In this document: in pieces, positions 1 through 7,625 of the stretch
How positions within the stretch are numbered: position 1 is the stretch's first letter
Layout of the letters: every line of letters begins with the position of its first letter
Origin: Clostridia bacterium
Lineage (GTDB): Bacteria; Bacillota; Clostridia; Oscillospirales; Acutalibacteraceae
Reading direction: 5' to 3'
DNA length: 64,000 nucleotides
Assembly: GCA_017937865.1 (NCBI GenBank)
Contig: JAGBCU010000008.1
Span: 1-64,000 of the forward strand
Position numbers and translations under genes: made by a program
Notes under the pieces: model-generated
Database searches by the model: none
Seen by the model: only the letters and a program-made list of their open reading frames with translations
Told to the model about the DNA's origin: nothing

Positions 1-240
1 CTTTTCTTTTCCGGGGAGAGTTTCTGACTCATCTTCAGAGGAATCGGAAATATCAACATATTCGTATTTATGTGAATTGTTTTGTTTCTTGCTTTCAATT
101 GCTTTCGAGGATGTTGATTCGTTGCTTTGCAAATTCTGTTGCATTCTTTTTGTTTTGTTTATGGGAATATCTTTAGGAGTTGAAGCCTTTTTATCATCCT
201 CAAATGAAAAAACGAACTCGTTTGTGTTTTGATTATCCAA
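1..240 (-). CDS. Partial hydrophilic protein, N-terminal 80 codons, TTG start
   Basis: The frame is open for 80 codons from a TTG at 240 to the window edge, so the gene is cut off. A GAGGTG ribosome-binding site lies 7 bases before the TTG and only 13 bases separate it from the sugar transferase stop, so the two are probably one operon. The visible part is very rich in Lys, Ser, Asn, Glu and Asp, with no membrane segment or signal peptide, and looks like an intrinsically disordered cytoplasmic N-terminus. No family is recognised. Being downstream of a polyprenyl glycosylphosphotransferase suggests a cell-surface polysaccharide role, but that is inference from context only. Confidence 0.6.
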   Translation of the reverse strand, partial: MDNQNTNEFVFSFEDDKKASTPKDIPINKTKRMQQNLQSNESTSSKAIESKKQNNSHKYEYVDISDSSEDESETLPGKEK

Positions 241-253
241 AAAGTGTCACCTC

Positions 254-928
254 TTACATTGCACCTTTCATCTTGAATACGGCACCTACAGTTAAAATAA
301 GAATTTTGATATCAAAGAAGAAGGAGCGTTTTTCAACGTATTCTAATTCTATTGCCTGACGTTCACCGTTAGCATAAGAAATGTTGTTTCTGCCGCTTAC
401 CTGCCAAAGACCGGTAATACCGGGCTTAACCTTCAGGAGTAAATCACGGTTTTCGCCGTAAAGCAAGGTTTCCTCGTATAAAACAGGACGGGGACCAACT
501 AATGACATTGTGCCGAAAAGCACGTTAAATAATTGGGGAAGCTCGTCAAGGCTTGTTTTACGAAGAATGTTGCCGATTTTTGTGATACGGGGGTCTTTTT
601 CAAGCTTGTATTCTTTTTCGTATTCCTCGCGTGCTTCAGGGGAAAGAGAGTTTAAAAGGTCGTCAGCGTTCATAAACATACTTCTGAATTTGAATACTTT
701 TATTTCTTTTCCGTTCTTACCTATACGAGGAGATTTAAATATAACATTACCGCCGTCCTGAGCTTTAACAAGAATAGCAATTAATATTAAAACAGGGGAT
801 GTGACAATGATTAGAATCAAAGAGCAGAATATATCAAAACATCTTTTTAAAAAGTCATAAAAAGGTTTTTCTTTGAATGTGTAGTTTTTGATAGGTTGAG
901 TATTTTCCAAAACTGTAGTCAACTCCAT
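254..928 (-). CDS. Undecaprenyl-phosphate sugar phosphotransferase (bacterial sugar transferase family)
   Basis: Membrane enzyme of the WcaJ/EpsE type (Pfam bacterial sugar transferase) that moves a sugar-1-phosphate from a nucleotide sugar to undecaprenyl phosphate, the first step of exopolysaccharide or capsule repeat synthesis. One hydrophobic segment (residues about 30-55) is followed by the family core: FKSPRIGKNGK, KFRSM, DPRITKIGNILRKTSLDELPQ, and the C-terminal GPRP and KPGITGLWQVSGR motifs. It lacks the N-terminal membrane/CoA-binding-like half of long members, so it is the short form. A GTG at 976 gives a longer frame, but it sits on the predicted transcription start of the promoter just upstream; the ATG at 928 is preferred although its ribosome-binding site is weak. 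Confidence 0.9.
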   Translation of the reverse strand: MELTTVLENTQPIKNYTFKEKPFYDFLKRCFDIFCSLILIIVTSPVLILIAILVKAQDGGNVIFKSPRIGKNGKEIKVFKFRSMFMNADDLLNSLSPEAREEYEKEYKLEKDPRITKIGNILRKTSLDELPQLFNVLFGTMSLVGPRPVLYEETLLYGENRDLLLKVKPGITGLWQVSGRNNISYANGERQAIELEYVEKRSFFFDIKILILTVGAVFKMKGAM

Positions 929-976
929 TCTGAAAACGTAACAAAAAAACAAAAATGCATTTTTGCCTTTCGTCAC

Positions 977-1005
977 ATTATACCAAAGATAAATGTCGAA
1001 ATCAA
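977..1005 (-). promoter_or_regulatory. Sigma-A promoter for sugar transferase operon
   Basis: Minus strand: TTGATT, 17-base spacer, TATAAT. Transcription would start near 970, just inside the GTG at 976, which argues for the downstream ATG at 928. Confidence 0.7.
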
Positions 1006-1070
1006 TACTAATTGTATATAATTTTGCGTTTTGTAGGAATAAAGGGCAAATATTTGTGGTTTTTTGAAGG

Positions 1071-2474
1071 TTATTTTCTGTTTTCTGATATTAATAAATC
1101 AACGGAACTATATTCTTTGATAGAAATATTTTTGTCAGTTAAAACATCTGACAATTCATTTTTTGTTTCTTCAGCAGAAAGAAAACTTGAGTTGTAAAGA
1201 TCAATAACAGTTCCGCTTTTGGTATAAAGAACAAAATATTTTTCATCGGGTAAAAACGGTTTTTCTGCTTTTTCGTTAACAATTGCTGAAAATTTTATAG
1301 CTTCGTAGCTACAACTCTGTTGCGATAACGGAAAGTCACCCACCGCATAGTTAATAGAGGTATTGCTGAAAACCGTAACGGAATTTATGCAAGTAATAAA
1401 CTGAATTATGAACAAGGTTTCTGCAAAAATAGTTGCGTATTTTAAAAAGGCTTTTTGATATACGGACTCTTTCGGTACTTTGATATTGTTTTTGTTGTTT
1501 TTCTTCTCAGTAATTCTTCTTGAAAGCTTAAAAGCAATAATGGCAGAGGGGAGAGCTGAAAAAATAAAAATTGACAGCAAGCCTTCAGTTATTCCGCAGA
1601 TGTACAGCGCATCATTAAATCTTATTGAAATAACCAGGTAAAACAGCAATCCCGCTATTAAAGAAAAGGGAATGTTAATAAGAAGAGTAAGAGCGAGGAT
1701 TCTCAATGAGCTTAAAGCTCCCTTGTTGTGTCTTTTGCCACCGTTTTCCGAAGAGGCTTTTTTCACTGTGCTTGTAGCGTCGGGGGCTTTACCGCCATTT
1801 TCAAGATAAGCAATAAGATTGCTTTCGTATTGGGAACGGGCTTTTGATTTTTTTAAAGCTTTAAGAGCTTTTTCGGTTTTTCCTGAATAAAAAAGGGCCT
1901 GTCCGCCAACAACCGCACATTCTATTTGATATTCAAAAAAGTTTGACAGCATCATTGAAATCAGTCTGTCGGCTACGCCACCCATCATATCGTTTGCCTC
2001 AAGAATTTTGTCTCCGAAATAACCGTTAATATTATTCTTTTGAATTTCTATCAGCTTATTCTTTTGAATTCCACTCTCAAAGGTGTTTTTTAGCTTTGGA
2101 ATAAGTCTGGAAAACAAATCGCCTATTTCAGTAAAACAATCGGTCATAAGCTGTTCTGAATCTACGTATGTATACGTGTAGCAATTGAAGTTTTCGGGTT
2201 CGATAAACGCAAGGATATCGTATATTGAAAAAACAAGATTCGGCTCGTTATCAACCGTCATAGCAAGCCACAGGGTTTGCTGGGCGTAGGCGGTTTTACC
2301 TTTTTCAATGTAGTAAATAAAAATATTGAAATCATCAAAGCTGAATTTACAAACAGTACCTGTTTGGACTTTTGCTTTTTTACCCGAAAGGATTTTTTTA
2401 AACGAAAGCTGAGAGGATTTAAGGGATGCGTTGAGCTTACGGCAACAAGAGGCGAAATGATTGTTCATTTCCAT
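1071..2474 (-). CDS. Unknown membrane protein with three or four transmembrane segments
   Basis: A 467-residue protein of no family I can name. The first 240 residues are soluble and mainly helical, with repeats of Lys-rich helices around residues 200-230 that resemble one or two TPR-like hairpins (GQALFYSGKTEKALKALKKSKA). A basic linker (about 231-253) leads to hydrophobic segments at about 254-285, 290-317 and 343-370, followed by a C-terminal extracytoplasmic or cytoplasmic domain of about 95 residues. AAAGGA lies 7 bases before the ATG, and a good promoter is upstream. It is a single-gene unit reading toward the sugar transferase, which has its own promoter. A sensor or secretion-accessory role is possible but unsupported. 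Confidence 0.75.
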   Translation of the reverse strand: MEMNNHFASCCRKLNASLKSSQLSFKKILSGKKAKVQTGTVCKFSFDDFNIFIYYIEKGKTAYAQQTLWLAMTVDNEPNLVFSIYDILAFIEPENFNCYTYTYVDSEQLMTDCFTEIGDLFSRLIPKLKNTFESGIQKNKLIEIQKNNINGYFGDKILEANDMMGGVADRLISMMLSNFFEYQIECAVVGGQALFYSGKTEKALKALKKSKARSQYESNLIAYLENGGKAPDATSTVKKASSENGGKRHNKGALSSLRILALTLLINIPFSLIAGLLFYLVISIRFNDALYICGITEGLLSIFIFSALPSAIIAFKLSRRITEKKNNKNNIKVPKESVYQKAFLKYATIFAETLFIIQFITCINSVTVFSNTSINYAVGDFPLSQQSCSYEAIKFSAIVNEKAEKPFLPDEKYFVLYTKSGTVIDLYNSSFLSAEETKNELSDVLTDKNISIKEYSSVDLLISENRK

Positions 2475-2519
2475 AAAAACATCCTTTCTGTAAAATAATT
2501 AAAAAGCACAATTACGTTA

Positions 2520-2548
2520 ATTTTAGTCCAATATTGCCTTTCAGTCAA
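2520..2548 (-). promoter_or_regulatory. Sigma-A promoter for the membrane protein gene
   Basis: Minus strand TTGACT, 17-base spacer, TAAAAT, about 45 bases before the ATG at 2474. Confidence 0.65.
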
Positions 2549-2594
2549 CGGATTAAAGAAAAATTTAATAAATATACATATTTTTAAAAATATA

Positions 2595-2624
2595 TTGAAG
2601 TTTCGGGCTGGTTTGGAGTATTAT
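2595..2624 (+). promoter_or_regulatory. Probable promoter of the rhamnosidase gene
   Basis: TTGAAG, 18-base spacer, TATTAT, about 60 bases upstream of the ATG at 2686. An inverted repeat follows directly (2647-2668). Confidence 0.5.
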
Positions 2625-2646
2625 TAATTGGTAAAAGAGTTTTGAG

Positions 2647-2668
2647 TACTTACTCTGTTAAGTAAGTA
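2647..2668. promoter_or_regulatory. Perfect inverted repeat, candidate operator of rhamnosidase gene
   Basis: TACTTACT, 6-base spacer, AGTAAGTA: perfect 8-base arms lying between the predicted transcription start and the ribosome-binding site AAGAGGTG. The position suits a repressor operator controlling the rhamnosidase/hydrolase pair. No similar palindrome was noticed before rhaA or rhaB, so if it is a regulator site it may be specific to this operon. Confidence 0.45.
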
Positions 2669-2685
2669 ATAAAAGAGGTGCAGTT

Positions 2686-5013
2686 ATGCTTTCTAAAAAA
2701 TTTATTTGTGCAACCTATGATTATTCTACATATCAAAATTTTGTACCCTCACCGTTTTTCAGGAAAAGCTTTTCTGTAAATAAAGCAGCTGTTAAATGTA
2801 CTGTTACTATCGGCGGTTTAGGTTTTTACGATATATTCATAAACGGTCAGAAAATTACAAAAGGTATTATTGCACCTTATGTTTGCAACCCCGACCATAT
2901 TGTGTATTTTGATGAATATGACGTTACCCGATATCTTTGTGAGGGTAAAAATGTTTTAGGTATACAGCTTGGTAACGGTATGCAAAACTGTCCCGGCGGT
3001 GAAATCTGGGACTTTGAAAAAGCCTCTTTCAGAGGTGCACCGAGGGTTGCGTTTTCAGTAGAAACAGAATATTCTGACGGCACGGTTGAAGTGATTGAAG
3101 CCGATAAAAGCGTTAAAACAGCACCGTCACCTATAATTTTTGATGACCTTCGTTGCGGGTGCTTTTATGATGCGAGAAATGAAATACCTAATTGGTCGGA
3201 AATAGATTTTTGCGATGATAAATGGGACAATGCATTAATAGCAGAAACACCGAGAGGTGAGAGAAGAATATGCGAGGCGGAGCCCGTTGTTCCTTTAAAG
3301 CATATTCGACCTGTGAAAATCAGAAAATGCACCTTAAACGAATTCAGAGCTGATAAGCATGTTGATAAAAACTGCTGTGAGTATCCCACAAAAGAAAAAA
3401 CAGGCTGGCTTTATGATTTCGGAATAACTACCGCAGGTATAATCCGTCTTAAAATTAAAGGCTACAGAGGGCAAAAGATTGATTTGCAGTTTGGTGAGCA
3501 TTTAGACGAAAACGGCAATCCCGATTACAGTAACGTTCAGTTTTTACCTGAGGGCTATTCTCAAAGAGATATTTACGTTTTAAAGGGTGAGGGTGAAGAA
3601 GTTTTCGAACCTCAGTTCACATATCACGGCTTCAGATACGTTGTTGTTTTAGGTATATCCGAGGAGCAGGCGACAGAGGATTTACTTACTTGTATTGTTT
3701 GCTCTTCTGCATTAGAGGAACGAGGTAATTTTACTTGCTCCGATGACGTACTCAATAAGCTTCAGGCAATGGCAAGAAATGCAACTGTATCTAATTTTTA
3801 CTATTTTCCCACAGATTGTCCTCAAAGAGAGAAAAACGGTTGGACGGGTGATGCAGTAAATTCCTGCAGACAAACCCATCTTAACCTTAACCCTGATAAA
3901 AGCTATAAGGAATGGTTGAGAAATATAAGAAAGGCTCAAAGAGCTCAGGGCGATATTCCCGGTGTAGTGCCTACTGATGAGTGGGGCTACAATATCGGTC
4001 CTGCTTGGGATGCGGTGCTTGCACATTTGCCGTATTTTACATATCTTTACCGTGGTGATAAGGAAATACTTGAAGAAAATGCAGATGCTCTTTTCAGATA
4101 TGCGGTTTATATTGCAGGCAGAAGAACAAAGAGAGGTACTGTTGATTACGGTTTGGGTGATTGGTGTCCTGTAACAGTTGTAAAAGCACCTGTTGAGCTT
4201 ACCTCAAGCATAATGACAATGGATATCCTGAAAAAATGCTCGTATATTTTCAATGTTCTCGGAAGAAGCTTGCAAAAGGATTATTGCGATAAGGTTTATA
4301 ATGAAGTAAGAGCTGCGGTAAGAAAATATTTTGTTGATTGGGGTACAATGACTGTATCGGGTAATTGCCAGACCTCTCAGTCAATGGCAATTTTCTATGA
4401 CGTTTTTGATGAAAGCGAAAAACCGCAGGCGGCTAAGGTGCTTGTTGATATTATAAAACAGTCTGACGACCATATTGATTTCGGTTTTTTGGGAATTCTT
4501 ACTGTTTTCAGAGTGCTTTGCCAATACGGTGAATGTGATTTAGCATACAAAATGATAGCAAGGCAGGATTACCCTTCCTTCGGTGAGTGGGTGAAAAGAG
4601 GCTTTACTTCAATGCCTGAACGCTTCTTCAAGGCAGGAGAATTCCCTGATTCGCTTAATCACCATGCCTTTGCTGATATTTCTGCGATATTCATTGAGTA
4701 TTTTGCCGGTATAAAGGTTAATCCATACGGTGACGATTGTAAGGAAGTCAATATTGAGCCTTGCTTTGTAAAAGCCCTTAACAATGCATCTGCTTTTTAC
4801 GACAGCGTTTGCGGAAAAGTATGCGTTAAATGGGAAAGAGCTTTTAACGGAATAAAGCTTTCTGTTGAAATACCGGAGGGGATATACGGTGAAATAAGGC
4901 TTCCCGTGGGTTATAGATTTTCTAATACCCAACGATCTCAGGGTAAGCTTGAAAGCGGCGTTTATGAAATTGAAGAGATAAATAAAATTGCCGATAATAT
5001 TATAGAGGTGTGA
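2686..5013 (+). CDS. Alpha-L-rhamnosidase, GH78 family
   Basis: Inverting glycoside hydrolase that releases terminal alpha-L-rhamnose from rhamnosides. The 775-residue protein has the usual order: N-terminal beta-sandwich domains (residues about 10-330, including the GxxxxxxxFINGQKI region that resembles Bac_rhamnosid_N), a six-hairpin (alpha/alpha)6 catalytic domain (about 350-680) and a C-terminal beta-sandwich. The GH78 signature DCPQREKNGWTGD is at 377-389, with Glu382 as the expected general acid. No signal peptide, so it acts in the cytosol on imported rhamnosides. The next gene starts one base after the stop, indicating a two-gene operon. The released rhamnose would feed RhaA, RhaB and RhaD encoded elsewhere in the window. 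Confidence 0.93.
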   Translation: MLSKKFICATYDYSTYQNFVPSPFFRKSFSVNKAAVKCTVTIGGLGFYDIFINGQKITKGIIAPYVCNPDHIVYFDEYDVTRYLCEGKNVLGIQLGNGMQNCPGGEIWDFEKASFRGAPRVAFSVETEYSDGTVEVIEADKSVKTAPSPIIFDDLRCGCFYDARNEIPNWSEIDFCDDKWDNALIAETPRGERRICEAEPVVPLKHIRPVKIRKCTLNEFRADKHVDKNCCEYPTKEKTGWLYDFGITTAGIIRLKIKGYRGQKIDLQFGEHLDENGNPDYSNVQFLPEGYSQRDIYVLKGEGEEVFEPQFTYHGFRYVVVLGISEEQATEDLLTCIVCSSALEERGNFTCSDDVLNKLQAMARNATVSNFYYFPTDCPQREKNGWTGDAVNSCRQTHLNLNPDKSYKEWLRNIRKAQRAQGDIPGVVPTDEWGYNIGPAWDAVLAHLPYFTYLYRGDKEILEENADALFRYAVYIAGRRTKRGTVDYGLGDWCPVTVVKAPVELTSSIMTMDILKKCSYIFNVLGRSLQKDYCDKVYNEVRAAVRKYFVDWGTMTVSGNCQTSQSMAIFYDVFDESEKPQAAKVLVDIIKQSDDHIDFGFLGILTVFRVLCQYGECDLAYKMIARQDYPSFGEWVKRGFTSMPERFFKAGEFPDSLNHHAFADISAIFIEYFAGIKVNPYGDDCKEVNIEPCFVKALNNASAFYDSVCGKVCVKWERAFNGIKLSVEIPEGIYGEIRLPVGYRFSNTQRSQGKLESGVYEIEEINKIADNIIEV

Positions 5014-5014
5014 A

Positions 5015-5764
5015 ATGGAAGAGGTAAAAGTAATAGACTACGGATTTTTTAATCATGATGGCTTAGCTTTTGAATACCACGTAAGCGGTAACGAAGAGGG
5101 TGAGGCTCTCGTTATGCTTAACGGTAACGGCGGCGATTACCGTTGCTTTGAGGGCGACTTATACGTTCCGTTATCAAAATATTTTAAAATCATCCGTTTT
5201 TCCACAAGAGGCACAGGCAAAACTCCCTTAGGCGATAAAAAGCTTACCTTTGAGCTTTTTTGTGACGATTTGAAGGCTCTTCTTGATTATTTAGACGTAA
5301 AAAGTGCAAATTTCTGCGGTTTTTCTGATGGCGGTAATTTAGGGATGTGCTTTGCGGTTACGTACCCTGAATATGTTAAAAGACTTGCTGTTTTCGGCTC
5401 GAATCTTAACACAAGAGGCACGAAAACAGGAGACCAGTTAGGCATTATAAAGGACCATAGAATTTATGCAATTAAAGCCTTTTTCACAAAGGATAAGGAA
5501 ATGGTAAGAAGAAGAGAAATCGAGGGTCTTATGGTAGGTCAGCCACATTTGAATTATAAAAAGCTTTCTGCTATAAACGTACCGTTTTTAAATGTTTTCG
5601 GTGAATTTGATATGATAAAAAGACGCCATTCCCGTAAGATAACAAAAGCGGTTAAGGGTGCGGAAGAGGTTATGGTGCTTAACGGCGGTCACAGCACCGC
5701 TTTCAAAAAAACAGATTTCCTCATTTTACCCGTTGTTAAAAGGTTTTTTGGCGTAGATAACTGA
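5015..5764 (+). CDS. Alpha/beta hydrolase
   Basis: A 249-residue alpha/beta-hydrolase-fold protein. The nucleophile elbow GFSDGG puts the catalytic Ser at about 104; a GEFD segment near 195 may carry the acid and NGGHS near 225 the catalytic His. LNGNGGDYRCF near 35 forms the oxyanion-hole region. No signal peptide. It starts one base after the rhamnosidase stop and is almost certainly co-transcribed, so an esterase that removes acyl groups from plant or bacterial rhamnosides is a sensible inference; the substrate cannot be read from the sequence. Confidence 0.85.
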   Translation: MEEVKVIDYGFFNHDGLAFEYHVSGNEEGEALVMLNGNGGDYRCFEGDLYVPLSKYFKIIRFSTRGTGKTPLGDKKLTFELFCDDLKALLDYLDVKSANFCGFSDGGNLGMCFAVTYPEYVKRLAVFGSNLNTRGTKTGDQLGIIKDHRIYAIKAFFTKDKEMVRRREIEGLMVGQPHLNYKKLSAINVPFLNVFGEFDMIKRRHSRKITKAVKGAEEVMVLNGGHSTAFKKTDFLILPVVKRFFGVDN

Positions 5765-5866
5765 CTGGATACGTATTTTAGCTTTGAATAAAAATTCAAT
5801 TCAGGTATCAAAATAACTAAAAATATCGTTCATAAATAAGCAAAAGTAATAAATTTACAATTTTTA

Positions 5867-5895
5867 TTGAAATCAGGAAAAAATAAGTGTATAAT
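5867..5895 (+). promoter_or_regulatory. Sigma-A promoter of secreted phosphoesterase gene
   Basis: TTGAAA, 17-base spacer, TATAAT. This leaves an approximately 80-base leader before the ATG at 5982. Confidence 0.75.
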
Positions 5896-5981
5896 AGCGA
5901 TGTGAATGTCAAAATGGGAGGGGTGTATTGTACCCTTTTCTGTTTCAAGACCTTTTATTTCATTATCTTACGGAGGTAATT

Positions 5982-7451
5982 ATGAAAAAGACAGCAAAAA
6001 GAACTCTTGCGGTTTTACTTGCCCTTATGACTTTTATCAGTTGTTTCGGTATGAGCGTTTCCGCAGAGACAACAGAATTTGAACCCTTAAGAATTAACTG
6101 TACAATGTACGGCGATTCTCAGACTCAGCGTGGCTTCACATGGTATACTGCAGGTAACTGTGATGCTGTTATCGAGTACGTTGAAGCAGCTTTATTTGAC
6201 GTTAACTTTACAAACGGCGTAATGAAAAGAGCATCAGTTGATGAGTTCGAAGGCTATTACTGCCATAAGGTAGTGCTTGAAGGTCTTAAACCCGGTACAA
6301 CCTACTACTACCGCGTTGGTAGCAAGAGAGAGGATGTTTGGAGCGATATCGGTAAATTTGTTACTGATAACGGCGACGGCTCATTCTCATTTATTGCTAT
6401 TGCTGACGTTCAGGCAAGTAGCCTTGAAAACTTCCAGCAGGCAGCTCTTGTTATGGATCAGGCTATGGCTTATTCTCCTAACGCAGAGTTCGTTGTAAAC
6501 CTTGGTGACTTCGTTAACGATTGTAGAAACGAGGAGTGGAACTGGTACGGTGAAGCTTTCGAAAAAGCAAATACAAACCTTACACTCGTTCCCGTTGCAG
6601 GTAACCACGAAGGTAACATTACAAACAAATTCAACATCGGTTGGTTTAACAGTATGTTCAATCTTCTCCCCGGTGAAGGTCCTACAAACGGTGTTAACGG
6701 TACATACTACTCATACGATTACGGCAACGCACATTTCTGCGTTGTAAACTCAAACGATATGTATCCTATGTCACAGGCTCAGAGAAACTGGATTATCAAT
6801 GACCTTACAGAGACTGACGCTCACTGGAAATTCCTTCTTCTTCACCGTGCAGTTTACTCTGCAGGTAAGAACATCAACAAGCCTGATACTCTTGCTATGA
6901 GAGAAACAATTATTGATATTGTTGACCAGACAGGTGTTGACGTTGTTCTTTCAGGTCATGACCATATGTACTTCAGAACAAAGCAGGTTGCAGGCGATGC
7001 AGTTTGCGAAGATACAACATACGTAACAGAATACTTCAACGGTGAAGAGGTTACATTTGCTAAAGAGCCCAACGGTTGCGTATATATTCTTCCCTCAACA
7101 GCAGGTACAAAGAGATATTCAGTTAATGAAAATGCTATCGACCCCATTAATGCATGTGCAGATGTTAAGCTTTCTACAAGCGATATGGGCGGTTGCTTCT
7201 CAAATATCGTTGTTGAAAACAACAAGCTCGTTTATAAAGCATACGTTGTAAATGATGAAACTCAGGAAGTTACTCAGATTGATAGCTATGCAATTATGAA
7301 GGATGTTGCTGACGGTGCTCAGGATTCATACCTTCCCACAGACCCCATCGGTACAGTTGACGGCTTCTTATTCAACTTCACAGAGTACATCTCTCTTATC
7401 ATCACATACATCACAAAGCTTATTCCTCAGCTTATTGCAGGCTTGTTCTGA
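5982..7451 (+). CDS. Secreted purple-acid-phosphatase-like metallophosphoesterase
   Basis: Exported calcineurin-like phosphoesterase, 489 residues. A Sec signal peptide (MKK start, hydrophobic core, cleavage after VSA near residue 28) is followed by an N-terminal fibronectin-like domain typical of purple acid phosphatases (about 35-130), and then the metallophosphoesterase core: ADVQ, GDFVND, GNHE, LLHR and GHDHMYFR supply the two-metal ligands. The first motif has Gln where many relatives have His. The C-terminus is a very hydrophobic helix (last 20 residues) that may anchor it to the membrane. The ATG at 5982 has a GGAGG site 6 bases upstream; a TTG 54 bases earlier has none. Codon use is strongly biased as in highly expressed genes. 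It probably scavenges phosphate from organic phosphates outside the cell. Confidence 0.9.
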   Translation: MKKTAKRTLAVLLALMTFISCFGMSVSAETTEFEPLRINCTMYGDSQTQRGFTWYTAGNCDAVIEYVEAALFDVNFTNGVMKRASVDEFEGYYCHKVVLEGLKPGTTYYYRVGSKREDVWSDIGKFVTDNGDGSFSFIAIADVQASSLENFQQAALVMDQAMAYSPNAEFVVNLGDFVNDCRNEEWNWYGEAFEKANTNLTLVPVAGNHEGNITNKFNIGWFNSMFNLLPGEGPTNGVNGTYYSYDYGNAHFCVVNSNDMYPMSQAQRNWIINDLTETDAHWKFLLLHRAVYSAGKNINKPDTLAMRETIIDIVDQTGVDVVLSGHDHMYFRTKQVAGDAVCEDTTYVTEYFNGEEVTFAKEPNGCVYILPSTAGTKRYSVNENAIDPINACADVKLSTSDMGGCFSNIVVENNKLVYKAYVVNDETQEVTQIDSYAIMKDVADGAQDSYLPTDPIGTVDGFLFNFTEYISLIITYITKLIPQLIAGLF

Positions 7452-7472
7452 TAAGTTCAGCTGAATAATTTT

Positions 7473-7507
7473 AACGGTTCACTCTTATTTGGGTGAACCG
7501 TTTTTTT
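7473..7507 (+). terminator. Intrinsic terminator after secreted phosphoesterase
   Basis: AACGGTTCAC stem pairing with GTGAACCGTT, loop of about 10 bases, followed by a run of seven T. Confidence 0.9.
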
Positions 7508-7564
7508 GTGTGGTTTTTCAACAAAAATTTAAAGTTAATTTTATTGTTAAATTTGTTACTTTCG

Positions 7565-7593
7565 TTGCAAATACTGTATATTTATGGTATACT
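7565..7593 (+). promoter_or_regulatory. Sigma-A promoter of the recJ-rel housekeeping operon
   Basis: TTGCAA, 17-base spacer, TATACT, transcription start near 7600. The genes that follow overlap or are close-packed, so this may drive much of the 7.6-18 kb run. Confidence 0.7.
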
Positions 7594-7625
7594 GTACTCT
7601 GTAAAAATATGATTAGGTGATATAT

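Noticed and set aside
929..976. GTG start for the sugar transferase at 976
   Set aside because: It coincides with the predicted transcription start of a consensus promoter.
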